Shown here: in pieces, positions 18,178 to 27,517 of the stretch
Numbering within the stretch: the stretch's first letter is position 1
How the letters are laid out: each line of letters begins with the position of its first letter
From: Cupriavidus oxalaticus
GTDB taxonomy: Bacteria; Pseudomonadota; Gammaproteobacteria; Burkholderiales; Burkholderiaceae
DNA: 64,000 nt
Direction of reading: 5' to 3'
Assembly: GCF_004768545.1 (NCBI RefSeq)
Contig: NZ_CP038635.1
Coordinates: 3,249,501-3,313,500 of the forward strand
Notes under the pieces: generated by a model
What the model saw: only the letters and a program-made list of their open reading frames with translations
Told to the model about the DNA's origin: nothing
Database searches by the model: none
Made by a program: the position numbers and the translations under genes

Positions 18178-20534
18178 AGTTGTGCTCCCTCCGGAAGCTC
18201 GAGAATGAAGCGGTGAAGACGACCAGTCTCGGGGTTAATGGACTCTGCGAGAGTGAGCGTGCCACCATTGTGCTGCGCCGCCTCGCGAGCGATAAAGAGG
18301 CCGAGGCCTCTGCGCCGACGTGTGTCTTTGAGTGAGAAGAACGCCTTAAACACTTGTTCGCGGTTGTCTGGGGAAATTCCGCGGCCATTGTCTTCAAAGG
18401 TGATCGTAGGTGGCCCACTTTCCAACGTGATCCGGATCTCTGGTTTGAAGCGCGGCTCACGGTCAGCCCTCATGTCGAGCCAGTAGGTTGAGTTCGAGAT
18501 CAGATTTTCCAGAATCTGGACGATCATCCCTTTCACCGCTCTAACGCGCACCGGTCGATCAGGTAGGTCTGGGAAGACTCGGATGTTGTGCCGGTCGAAT
18601 TGCGCCTCGTGCGCCTCGATAGTGTCGCGGATCAGCTCGTCCAGCGCAAAGACCTCGGTGCGTTGGCGGCCGGAGACGCTCATTGGGTCGAGGATACGAA
18701 CGCGCTTGCTAACGCTCTTCAATTCCGCCTGGAGCGTTCTAAATTGTGGCCTGAGACTGTCGGGTACATCCTTGCTGCGCAGACGATCAAGTGCTTTGAG
18801 CGCATTCTCGGAAGCGCGTGCGAGCTCGTGCGCGACAACCTCCACCATGAGGCCCACCCCGGCCATGTCAATCATCTGCCGGCTTTCCTGTTCTACCTCC
18901 GCGATTCGTTGACGGGCACGCGCTGCGAACTCGGTGAACTCGAACAGTGTTTGCTGAAGATCTTCAATTGCCTCGTCGCCTTCGGGCGGCGTCAGCCGCT
19001 TTAGCCGGCGAATTGCGCTCTTCGCCCTATCCTCGAGCCGCGTGACCTGGGCTTGCGCGTCCGATAGGTCGACCTTTTGGTTCTTATATTGCCGTTCGAC
19101 GTCACGCATGAAGGCACCAAGCCGGTCCTGCACTGCATAGCGGATGACCTCGAGGAACACCTGCTGCTCCGGAGTAATCCGAAGACCTTCCCGATTCGTT
19201 TGGTCGACTAGCATCGGGTTGGCTGTGCGCGAAATACTCACCCTGCCGATAAATTGCGTCTTGTTAAGCGTATACCCCGATCGGCGCAATGCCCTGCGGT
19301 CAAGCTCCAGCCAGTCATCCTCATCTTCACCATATGGGAAGACTCGGAAGCGATCTCGGAACAACATGATCCCCGACCACTTCTCCTGTAGCTCACGCAC
19401 CGCCCTCTGCTCACCAATCGCGTCGACCCTAGACAACCGACGACGGTTATACCAGTGCGCCTCAAATGAGAACGGCCCAACGGATCTAAGTGCACTGTCC
19501 TCAATGTGCCGGTCCCGCCCAATCATCGCACTCTGCAAGTCCTCGACCGACAGCGTAATGACCTCACGTTCTTTGGGGTGAGCGAACCCTAGATCGAGCG
19601 CCTCTATAGTGCAGGTGAGGGTGGGAGATCCGTCAACGACGCTGTAACAACCCTCAACGCGGGCGTGAGCGGCGGAAAGTAATGCAGACGGCATAATAGG
19701 AATTGCCTTGCGCTCACCGTTCCAGAATATGGCAATGCGAGGACGCTCTCCAGGATCAGCAAATGGGTCTGTGAGGCGCGCAAAATCGTACTCCGCCATC
19801 TCGCGAACCCGGGACTCCGTCCAGTTTTCGCTAAGGTTACTGATAATGATGGATGTCCCTGACCATGTTGGGCTCGGCTTGTGAGGTCCAACTGTCGGGC
19901 TAACCGGGATCTGGTCGAGCATGGCATCGATATCCGCGAACGCCTGCCAGTCAATTTCCAGAAAATTGAGCCGCGAATCCTCGACGCGCGCGGTTTCGAC
20001 ACGCAAGCGCTCTCCAAGACGCATTGCCGATAGTCGGCCTATGCCCTTTTCTCCAAGGTAAGGCACCTCCCGTTCGCCCCGGCGCAGTGCAGCCTCCACC
20101 TCGCGTTTGCGCGACGGCGTACCGATTACGAGAAAGCTACGCTCGAGATCATCGAGCGACATACCACTACCGGTATCGGCAACCACAATGGTGTTATAGC
20201 GTGCTTGTGCTTCAGCTAGCCGGTCTTGAAGATCCTCGCTGTTTTCGGCCGCCTCAATGGCTTCACGAAATCCATCAACGGCCGCAGCACTTGCGCGAGG
20301 GGCCAGCGCTGAAATGATGAGCTTTTTCAGTTCAACAAGATTGCCTCCTGAGCTTACCTCTTTAGCAAGCCGCTGATATGAACCACGCGAAAGCGGAATA
20401 TCGAACCGTACCTCAACGCCCGTCTTAGAACGAGCATCGAAGCCGTTCTTAATCAGTTCATAAAAGGCGATAATGTCCGAACTGATGAGCTCAGACCCGA
20501 GTTCCAAAACAGTGCGTGCAGTAATTCTGAACAA
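18174..20534 (-). CDS. Double-GHKL ATPase / sensor-kinase-like protein
   Basis: A 786-residue protein with two ATP-binding GHKL modules. The N-terminal one is of the HSP90/MORC kind: YELIKNGFDA (26-35), VVADTGSGMS (117-126) and LGEKGIGRLSA (about 160-170). The C-terminal one is of the histidine-kinase kind: ILENLISNSTYW (about 675), FEDNGRGIS (about 712) and RRRGLGLFIAREAA. Between them is a helical segment with VEVVAHELARA (about 565), which resembles the phospho-acceptor H-box of a kinase. No membrane segment is present, so any signal sensed is cytoplasmic. The TTG start has AGGAG 6 bases upstream and lies 9 bases after the dptH-like stop, so it belongs to the same operon. Confidence 0.68.
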   Translation of the reverse strand: MFRITARTVLELGSELISSDIIAFYELIKNGFDARSKTGVEVRFDIPLSRGSYQRLAKEVSSGGNLVELKKLIISALAPRASAAAVDGFREAIEAAENSEDLQDRLAEAQARYNTIVVADTGSGMSLDDLERSFLVIGTPSRKREVEAALRRGEREVPYLGEKGIGRLSAMRLGERLRVETARVEDSRLNFLEIDWQAFADIDAMLDQIPVSPTVGPHKPSPTWSGTSIIISNLSENWTESRVREMAEYDFARLTDPFADPGERPRIAIFWNGERKAIPIMPSALLSAAHARVEGCYSVVDGSPTLTCTIEALDLGFAHPKEREVITLSVEDLQSAMIGRDRHIEDSALRSVGPFSFEAHWYNRRRLSRVDAIGEQRAVRELQEKWSGIMLFRDRFRVFPYGEDEDDWLELDRRALRRSGYTLNKTQFIGRVSISRTANPMLVDQTNREGLRITPEQQVFLEVIRYAVQDRLGAFMRDVERQYKNQKVDLSDAQAQVTRLEDRAKSAIRRLKRLTPPEGDEAIEDLQQTLFEFTEFAARARQRIAEVEQESRQMIDMAGVGLMVEVVAHELARASENALKALDRLRSKDVPDSLRPQFRTLQAELKSVSKRVRILDPMSVSGRQRTEVFALDELIRDTIEAHEAQFDRHNIRVFPDLPDRPVRVRAVKGMIVQILENLISNSTYWLDMRADREPRFKPEIRITLESGPPTITFEDNGRGISPDNREQVFKAFFSLKDTRRRRGLGLFIAREAAQHNGGTLTLAESINPETGRLHRFILELPEGAQL

Positions 20535-20543
20535 TGGCTACTC

Positions 20544-23500
20544 CTAGTGACAATCTTTGTTGTCAGAACAGATAGCCACCACGGCGGCTTCAATATCCTC
20601 GTCGGACAGAAATGGCGCCTGGGCAAACACCAAGCCTTGTTCGCCATTGAGCTTCGCGGCGAGGTGTCCGCGCCCAAGCAGCAGTTCCGCGCCGGGCCGG
20701 TCGAGCGCGATCTTGGAAGTCGCTTCGCTGGACACCTTTAAGATCAGCCGGTTGCCCAGATTCTCACGAAGCTGCATAGGCATGACGTCCTTGTCTGGAC
20801 GCTGGGCCGCAAAGATCAAATGAATGCCAGCTGCGCGAGCCTTCACACCGAGGCGCTGCACCGCAGCCCCGACCGCCGCCTTGTAGGCATCGTCGAGCAT
20901 CCAGTCTGCGAACTCGTCGTGGACCAGGAAAACCATCGGGAGGCGTTCCTGCGCTGAGACCTTCGCGTTGTACGTTGGCAGGTCGCGTGCTCTGGTTTTG
21001 GCAAAGGCCCGGTAGCGGTCTTCCATCTCTTGTACTAGTGCTTCCAGGACTTGGGAGGCCTTCTCCTTGGTCGTGACGATCTCTTCGCGCATGTGCGGCA
21101 GGTCAGCCAAGGGGGCGTAGTCCACACCCATCTTGGGATCGATCAAGACGATCTGGGCCAGCTCCTTCAAGTTGGTCGCAGCAATGTCCAGCAGCAGGGC
21201 TTGGATGAGCACTGACTTGCCGCTGCCAGTAGCGCCTGCCACCAGCGAATGAGGTTCGTGCGACGAGAGGCCACCAAATTCGGTCCCGAGATTCAGATAG
21301 AGCAATGCCCCATTGATCTCCTGAAGACCCAGCAAGAAAGAAGTGTTGATGCCGGCGATGTTGCGATTAAGCTCGCGGCGAGACCAAAGCTCCCACAGCG
21401 ATACCGCCTGCCTCTTGGCCCCGGCGACCGTCACGACGATTTCGCCAGGCTTCGGCTGCACCGTGACTAGATTGATCGCATGCGTCGTCAAGAGCTGCGT
21501 GCGCTTGTTCTCAATGTCTTCGACCCGCAGCCGGTCTGAGCCGGCCAAGCGCACAAGGCAGCCGTTGGGTGTCAGACGCGTTCCTAGGATCGCTGCCTGC
21601 AGGCCATAGCTGTTAAGGGCAGCTTTGAGGTTCTTGGTCACATCTTGAGCCCACCCCTCCCGTGCCGCATCCGCCTGAGCTCCGCCAGCGAACTTGGACG
21701 CGACCAATTCAGACAGCGAAGCGCCGACGATGGGAGATGCGGTTGCCGTGGCCTCGGCACTCGGCGCAGTTATCGGTTCCATTGCCGCAGAAAGTTGGTG
21801 CGCCTCTCCCCGCAAGAGAGCGACGGGCTCAGAGGCAACGCTTTTCGCTGGAGCTTCTGAGGCAACTTCCAGCTGAGCTGCAACTACAGCTTCGGCAGTC
21901 TCCACCGAACCGCTCGCAAGCTGCCCCATAGCAGCCAGCCAAGGCACGCGCGGCGCCGGCTTCTTGAAGACGTGGCAAGCCCAAGGCTGATGAGAGCCCA
22001 AACCCGATCTGACATCGAATGCGCTCTCCCCTTTGGCGTAGGCCTCGGTAAGCTTCCGCAAGTCCGGCCGATCGAAGACTTCCTGCCATGCCTGGACGCC
22101 ATCTGCCTCGTCGAGCAACTCTTGATCAGATGCCGAGGTCGATCCAGCGTCCGACGTGTGAACGTAGACCTGCGAATAGCCGCGCAAGGAAATTTCTACA
22201 TCACCCTCGCGCAACTTCGCCCTGGCGCGCTCCATCAGCCCCGTCATACCAGGAGGAATCTCGGCGTCAATGAGCAAATCCGCTAATCGGGCCAACCACA
22301 CGTCGCGATCGAGGCGACCTGGATCACCAAAGAGCGCTTCGCGGAACATGCCCAACGTCGCCAAAAGCTGGTCCTTGGAGTCCCGGCGAGCTTTGGCGAG
22401 GCCGTCGGCCCCGACGTATTTAGATTCGACGATCGAGATGCCAACACGGACAGCCTCTTCACTCTCCTCAACGTTCAAAGCCAGAATGTCCGCAATGCGA
22501 CTTTCCGGCTGCGAGAGCCAACTCGCGTAATCGTCCAGCAGGAAGTAAGCCGTCAAAACTTGCCCACTGGCAGCGGCCTTCTTGAACTCCTCGGAGAGCA
22601 AGTGGCGGCTTAGCACCAGGCCAATCATCTCCCCAGCGGAGATCCCACGCTTGGCTGCGCGCAATACGATGTCGCCCGAGACGGACAATGCATCACGCTT
22701 GGCCCTATCGGCCGCCGTTTGAATCTCATTGGGGCCAAGCTGCAGGTTCAACTCCTCCAAGCGCCGCCGCACCAATACGCCCAACAGGCGCAGCTCGGAT
22801 GTCGAACTGACAATCATGTTGCGGCCGTTCGTCGATCCCCGGCGGTACCGAACGACTGTGATGTTGTTGTGCTGAAGCTGACGCTTGTCCAACAGCTCGT
22901 CGTAGGTCGCGACCCATTCGGCTAGATCGTGTGCATCCTTGATCATCCCGGCCAACGCCGGGCTTTGTAGCGAAATGCGCCGGGCGGGCAGGAATCGCTC
23001 TTCGGGCAAGGCGTCGGTTTGCCGGCAGACGGCCGCCACCGCCGACACATAGGCCCACCCGGAAGCGGTCTGCCAGGGGCAAGCAAGGAAAGTGGTCGAC
23101 TTGAGCTCATTCTCGCCTGAGACGCTACGATAAGACCAGCGCGACGGCGCATGCTCCAGGTTGGGCCGGTCATTGGCCCAAGGAACCGGCAGCCATTCGG
23201 ATTGGGCCGCGCGAGCAACGACGTCATGCAGGAAGGCAACGTCAAAGGCCTTAAATCCTTGGGCGTTCTCGCGGGGCGTCGACGAAATCGGAGTCACCGA
23301 GATGCGCAGCTTTGAGATGAAGTTGTCGCTGGTCTCGCTGACCACAGGCAGGTCAGGATCATCGCCAGCCTTGTTAACGAGTTCTCCATAGACGCTGCGA
23401 AGCTTGGCTGGATCGGAATGACGCACCGACACGCTGCATTTCAGCTTGCCGTCTTCCTGGATAGAAGAGAGCTCGTGCACCGTAGCTAGCGGCAGCTCGG

Positions 23501-25970
23501 CCGCGTCGGCGTTGTAGAGCACCACGCTGAGATTGGAAGCCTCGTGCGGTTGCAATCCGACATAGCGCTCCAGAAGTTCGCGCGCCTGCTTAGCGGCGGC
23601 GGCCGGATCGACATCGGTCATCGCGTTTTCGGCGCCGCGCGTGGGCGATTCCAACAGGCTGTAGCCGTTGATCGTACTGCTTTCAGACACCAGGGTCGGC
23701 GCGCCCGCCCTGTTCAAGACCGCGATCTCCGGATAGAACGGGTGGGCGATTTCATCGGAGAGCTCGCGCATGAAGATCTCGCGGTCGCCATAAAGGATGC
23801 TGCGACTCGAAAGCAAGTGGGTGGCGAAGCCGGCGATGCGGCGAGACTTGACGGCCAACGCCTTCATGCGCTCCGGATGCCACGGCGGGATGATCAACGC
23901 CGGGTTGTCGCCAGCCACCCGGGCAGTCCCGACGGAGAGCACTTCGGACACAAGCTTCGAACGGCAGACATCGCCGCGAGCATGTGCCATCAAGGTCGTC
24001 AGCAGCGCCCCGAAGGACTCGGCCTGGCGCATGACGGCCTCACCATGAAGGCCTGTGCCAACGAAGTCCTCCATTGCCTTGACGTAGTCCTCTTCGAACT
24101 TGTCCCACGCCGATCGAACCTCATCACGCTGCTGCGCAGTCAGCCTCCCCTCGTCGGCAAGCTCTTTGATCCGGCCTTTAATCTCGTGCCGGAGGCTTCG
24201 CAGCTTGTTGGCAGCCGGGACAAGCGAACCTGCATCCGTCGAATAGGTGGCCTCTAAGGTGCCGGTGTCAAGCAGCGACACGTTCTGCACCCCCCCCTTT
24301 TTGCTCACCAGTCGGCGCGGGACTTCCGTACAGCCCACTGCCCCCTTCTCCAAGAGGCGGCGCATGTCCGCAACCATCGAGAGGCCTATCGAGGTAGGGC
24401 GATAGCTCCAAAGGAGTTGGGTCTTGGCCAAGACGGTCTCCTTACCCTTAGTAATCTGCACTAAGGCCACGTCGAACTTGATTTGGAGAGCCATTCGAGA
24501 CAGCGATGCGTTTGGTCTGATCTTGTTCTTCTTATCGTTGCGCAACTCCTTTTCCTTGGCGAAGAACGCCTCGTAATCGAAGAGGGGATCAGGCAAGTTC
24601 ACGTTGCCGAGGCGCTCGACCTTCCAGTCGGCCTTTGCCCCCATCAGCTCCTTCAAGCCTCGATACATCGCCGAGAAGTAACTGCCGGCGTCGTAGTTGA
24701 AACGCTCGCGCCACTCCTTGCGGCCTTTGGTAACGGTGAAACGCAGGATGCGCTCACCCTCGGGATCTCGAAGGCCCGCGTGCAAGCTGTTGACCACGCG
24801 CGCAAAGCCATCGAAGAAGTCGTGGCACTCAATGGGCTTGCCATACAGAGCCTTCTCCCAGCGGCCGCAAAGCTTGACGTCTTCCTCCAAGTGGCGGCGG
24901 TTCTTGACGAAGAACTCTTCATCCTCGCCGTTAAAATCCGATCGGCGCTCGCGCGACTTCAAATCCTCGAGTAGCTTGCGGCCTTCTGTGTCTAAGGCGT
25001 TTTCCTGTTCACAGTCGTGGTCGAAGAAGCGGATCGTCGAGTCAGCCAAACCCAGCTGCTTTTCCTTGGGCTTGTCGAATGCCAGATAAACGCCATCACT
25101 TTCCCACTCGAACTGCGCGAGCGCGGCGGTGGCTTCCTGGTCGCCCGCTGGAGCGGCAGCGAACGCCTGCAGCGCAAGGCGCGCGCCATCGGCGATGTCG
25201 GAGGCGTGCTCCGCGATGCGCTCGGAAAGCTCCTCGGCATCAAGCGGTTGGCCGTTCTGGCGAAGCTTCTTCAGCAGCGGAGCACGTTGCATGAAAAGCT
25301 TGGCGAAGGCCTTCTGCCAAGGCTTGCGTGAGGCCGCGAAAGTCTTGGCGTTGGAGAAATAGGAGCTGTCCCTAGGCAAAGCCGCCCTAGGCAATGCAAA
25401 ACCCACCGCGTCTCGAATGGCCAGGCCACGCGTGGAGATGGCCTCGACGATATCAGAACAGAGCTCGCCGAGCTGCACCAAAGAGAGCTCCGACGAGGTC
25501 AGAAGGCCTCCGAGGGCTGCATGAAAAACGGCGCGGTCGTCCGGAACTGGCGAGATCCCTCCGGCATGCAATGCAGCCTCAACCCACGGCTCCGGATCGG
25601 CCCGCATCTCCTTGGCACCGATGGCCATCACATGGCCCAAGGTGTCCGCCAGGTTGTGCTCATTACCATTGGCCGTAAGGATCGCTGCCTTGGCAGTCTC
25701 GGCGTTGTTGCGTACGAACCCGGCGTTGTGGGCGCTCAAGATCTCTGCGGGCAACCCTTGGCCCTCGACCAAGGCCTCCGGAATCATCAGTTCCACCCTG
25801 GACAGTAGGTCTGCATTGGCGAGGATCGCTCGCGCCACAGCAGCGATCTGGCTGGGTGAAAGCTTGTCGAGCCGGAAGAGCGCGACCGAGTCTCCCGGCT
25901 GGCCTGGATTCGAGATGCGCTTGGCGAGAATGTCCGCGCCGACGCGCCCGATGATGCGATCGGTCAGCAC
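20544..25970 (-). CDS. dptH: DptH/SspH-like phosphorothioation-dependent restriction protein with FtsK/HerA ATPase
   Basis: A giant 1808-residue protein. Its C-terminal quarter is an FtsK/HerA-type translocase ATPase: Walker A VAGATGSGKSVLIQALL near residue 1580, IDPKMGVDYAPL, Walker B FLVHDEFADWML, and the sensor strand HLIFAAQRPDKDVMPMQL. The N-terminal 1300 residues show no familiar catalytic motif. Length, ATPase type and place after two smaller genes match DptH of DndFGH, or SspH of SspFGH, which recognise host DNA lacking the sulphur mark. It overlaps the upstream dptG-like gene by 7 bases. The acidic/Ala-rich linker around 1350-1440 probably separates the domains. Confidence 0.7.
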   Translation of the reverse strand: MLTDRIIGRVGADILAKRISNPGQPGDSVALFRLDKLSPSQIAAVARAILANADLLSRVELMIPEALVEGQGLPAEILSAHNAGFVRNNAETAKAAILTANGNEHNLADTLGHVMAIGAKEMRADPEPWVEAALHAGGISPVPDDRAVFHAALGGLLTSSELSLVQLGELCSDIVEAISTRGLAIRDAVGFALPRAALPRDSSYFSNAKTFAASRKPWQKAFAKLFMQRAPLLKKLRQNGQPLDAEELSERIAEHASDIADGARLALQAFAAAPAGDQEATAALAQFEWESDGVYLAFDKPKEKQLGLADSTIRFFDHDCEQENALDTEGRKLLEDLKSRERRSDFNGEDEEFFVKNRRHLEEDVKLCGRWEKALYGKPIECHDFFDGFARVVNSLHAGLRDPEGERILRFTVTKGRKEWRERFNYDAGSYFSAMYRGLKELMGAKADWKVERLGNVNLPDPLFDYEAFFAKEKELRNDKKNKIRPNASLSRMALQIKFDVALVQITKGKETVLAKTQLLWSYRPTSIGLSMVADMRRLLEKGAVGCTEVPRRLVSKKGGVQNVSLLDTGTLEATYSTDAGSLVPAANKLRSLRHEIKGRIKELADEGRLTAQQRDEVRSAWDKFEEDYVKAMEDFVGTGLHGEAVMRQAESFGALLTTLMAHARGDVCRSKLVSEVLSVGTARVAGDNPALIIPPWHPERMKALAVKSRRIAGFATHLLSSRSILYGDREIFMRELSDEIAHPFYPEIAVLNRAGAPTLVSESSTINGYSLLESPTRGAENAMTDVDPAAAAKQARELLERYVGLQPHEASNLSVVLYNADAAELPLATVHELSSIQEDGKLKCSVSVRHSDPAKLRSVYGELVNKAGDDPDLPVVSETSDNFISKLRISVTPISSTPRENAQGFKAFDVAFLHDVVARAAQSEWLPVPWANDRPNLEHAPSRWSYRSVSGENELKSTTFLACPWQTASGWAYVSAVAAVCRQTDALPEERFLPARRISLQSPALAGMIKDAHDLAEWVATYDELLDKRQLQHNNITVVRYRRGSTNGRNMIVSSTSELRLLGVLVRRRLEELNLQLGPNEIQTAADRAKRDALSVSGDIVLRAAKRGISAGEMIGLVLSRHLLSEEFKKAAASGQVLTAYFLLDDYASWLSQPESRIADILALNVEESEEAVRVGISIVESKYVGADGLAKARRDSKDQLLATLGMFREALFGDPGRLDRDVWLARLADLLIDAEIPPGMTGLMERARAKLREGDVEISLRGYSQVYVHTSDAGSTSASDQELLDEADGVQAWQEVFDRPDLRKLTEAYAKGESAFDVRSGLGSHQPWACHVFKKPAPRVPWLAAMGQLASGSVETAEAVVAAQLEVASEAPAKSVASEPVALLRGEAHQLSAAMEPITAPSAEATATASPIVGASLSELVASKFAGGAQADAAREGWAQDVTKNLKAALNSYGLQAAILGTRLTPNGCLVRLAGSDRLRVEDIENKRTQLLTTHAINLVTVQPKPGEIVVTVAGAKRQAVSLWELWSRRELNRNIAGINTSFLLGLQEINGALLYLNLGTEFGGLSSHEPHSLVAGATGSGKSVLIQALLLDIAATNLKELAQIVLIDPKMGVDYAPLADLPHMREEIVTTKEKASQVLEALVQEMEDRYRAFAKTRARDLPTYNAKVSAQERLPMVFLVHDEFADWMLDDAYKAAVGAAVQRLGVKARAAGIHLIFAAQRPDKDVMPMQLRENLGNRLILKVSSEATSKIALDRPGAELLLGRGHLAAKLNGEQGLVFAQAPFLSDEDIEAAVVAICSDNKDCH

Positions 25971-27517
25971 GCTGCCTCTCCCTTGAATGCGAACGGGTTT
26001 TCAACAAACGAGCAGGAGTCGGATAGCCGGCGCACCAGGCCTAATCCAACGAGCCGGGCTTCGAGGTTGTCCCGGTTTTCGCTGAGCTCCTCTTGGTCGA
26101 CTAGTTTGGCTTCGACTAGTCGTGAACCTTCCGCGTCGCCGATAACCAGGCCATATCGGCGCTTGGCTTCGGCCAAGAACTCGTCGAATTGCATGCGGTC
26201 GTCCACGATCGCCACCACGATCGACTTGAGCAGCCGATCAGTGGGAGCGTACCGAATGCGGCGCGAGAGCCTGCGCGAACTCAATCCGATGGCGCGCGAC
26301 CAGGCACTATGGATCTTGCCGACGTGCTGCTCGTGCCGGGCGAGCGCGAGTTCGACCAGACCAGCGACGAGCGCATCCGGGCTCTTGCCCGAATAATCTT
26401 CATCGTCGCCGTCGTCTGTGGGCGGCCACTGGAACCACTCGCGCATGAGCTTGACGCGTTCCGCCTCCGGGAACTCGACCGACGCGGCTTGGCCCCACCG
26501 GGGAGCTTGCCGGATTGATTCGACATGAGCTCGAACCGCCTTGGCGGCCAGACCCTGATTAAACTGGTAGCTGTCGCCTGAGAGCGTGCGCACCTTTGTC
26601 CGCTCTTTGGAGACTATCTCGCAAACTATCTCCACAGGCTCGTCATCTCCGGCGATGCGCTTGGCCCGCTCGAGGAAATAGAGAAGCATGTTCAAGCCGG
26701 AAATGGCGATGCAATGCTCTAACGCGTCATAGATCGGCATATCCTTCGCGAGGATCGACAGCCAGTCTTCGCAGATTTGGTCGAAGCGCACGTTCTTCAT
26801 CTCGGGCAGATAACCCGCTGGTCGCGGATCATCGGCAAACTGCGGATCGCCTTGAAGCGCCCTCGCCAGCCTGTTCATCGGAGCATCCCGATCGAACAGT
26901 CCTTTTGCCAATGAGTCGCCCAACTGGGCACCCTTTTCCGAACGAGAAAGCATCAGATAGAGCAACTCGCCCGTGCGCGCGAAGAAACGCCGGTCGTTGC
27001 TCATCTTGCCGCGCGAGTCGATCTCCAGGTCTTCGTAGAGTGCGTCTGGGCCGAACGGGAAAACGAACTTCGAACTCCAACGCTTGTTGCTTCGCGATTC
27101 GAAAGACGACGAGCGCAGCAGCTCGATGGCCTTGGCGAAATCATCGAAGGTCGAAAACGAATGGCGCAGATATGCCATATCGCCATCGCCGTTGCGCGTC
27201 GCTCCTTGGGCGAACTTGTCGAACCATTGCCTCCACTTCTCCTCGTCGGGCCGCGCGCTCTCGGCGATAGATTCGACATAGGGGTTATTAAACAGCAGAC
27301 CGCGCAAGCGAATTTGGCGCTGCGGCCGGAACTTGACCGTGCCTCCCATGCCCTCATGGGGCCGCAGCGGCTTGTCCAAGTTAGATCCGAGGACACCGAG
27401 GAACTCCAGCACGGTGAGATGCGGAAGCTGCTCGTCATAAAGGCGGTGGCCCCAGATGTTCTCATCCACGCAGAAATCAACGCTTTTGATCTCCGGCCGC
27501 TTGATGATCTCGTTCAT
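25964..27517 (-). CDS. dptG: DptG/SspG-like restriction component
   Basis: A 517-residue soluble protein with no catalytic motif that I can read with certainty. It opens MNEIIKRPEIKSVDF and contains a basic, arginine-rich region (VKFRPQRQIRLRGLLF, about 60-75), a segment FDRDAPMNRLARALQGD and a C-terminus ending NPFAFKGEAAC. The assignment rests on context: it sits between an NTPase (dptF-like) and the FtsK-type dptH-like gene, in the order found in Dnd/Ssp restriction modules, with an ATGA overlap upstream and a 7-base overlap downstream. It is probably a structural or DNA-contacting subunit of the restriction complex. Confidence 0.55.
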   Translation of the reverse strand: MNEIIKRPEIKSVDFCVDENIWGHRLYDEQLPHLTVLEFLGVLGSNLDKPLRPHEGMGGTVKFRPQRQIRLRGLLFNNPYVESIAESARPDEEKWRQWFDKFAQGATRNGDGDMAYLRHSFSTFDDFAKAIELLRSSSFESRSNKRWSSKFVFPFGPDALYEDLEIDSRGKMSNDRRFFARTGELLYLMLSRSEKGAQLGDSLAKGLFDRDAPMNRLARALQGDPQFADDPRPAGYLPEMKNVRFDQICEDWLSILAKDMPIYDALEHCIAISGLNMLLYFLERAKRIAGDDEPVEIVCEIVSKERTKVRTLSGDSYQFNQGLAAKAVRAHVESIRQAPRWGQAASVEFPEAERVKLMREWFQWPPTDDGDDEDYSGKSPDALVAGLVELALARHEQHVGKIHSAWSRAIGLSSRRLSRRIRYAPTDRLLKSIVVAIVDDRMQFDEFLAEAKRRYGLVIGDAEGSRLVEAKLVDQEELSENRDNLEARLVGLGLVRRLSDSCSFVENPFAFKGEAAC

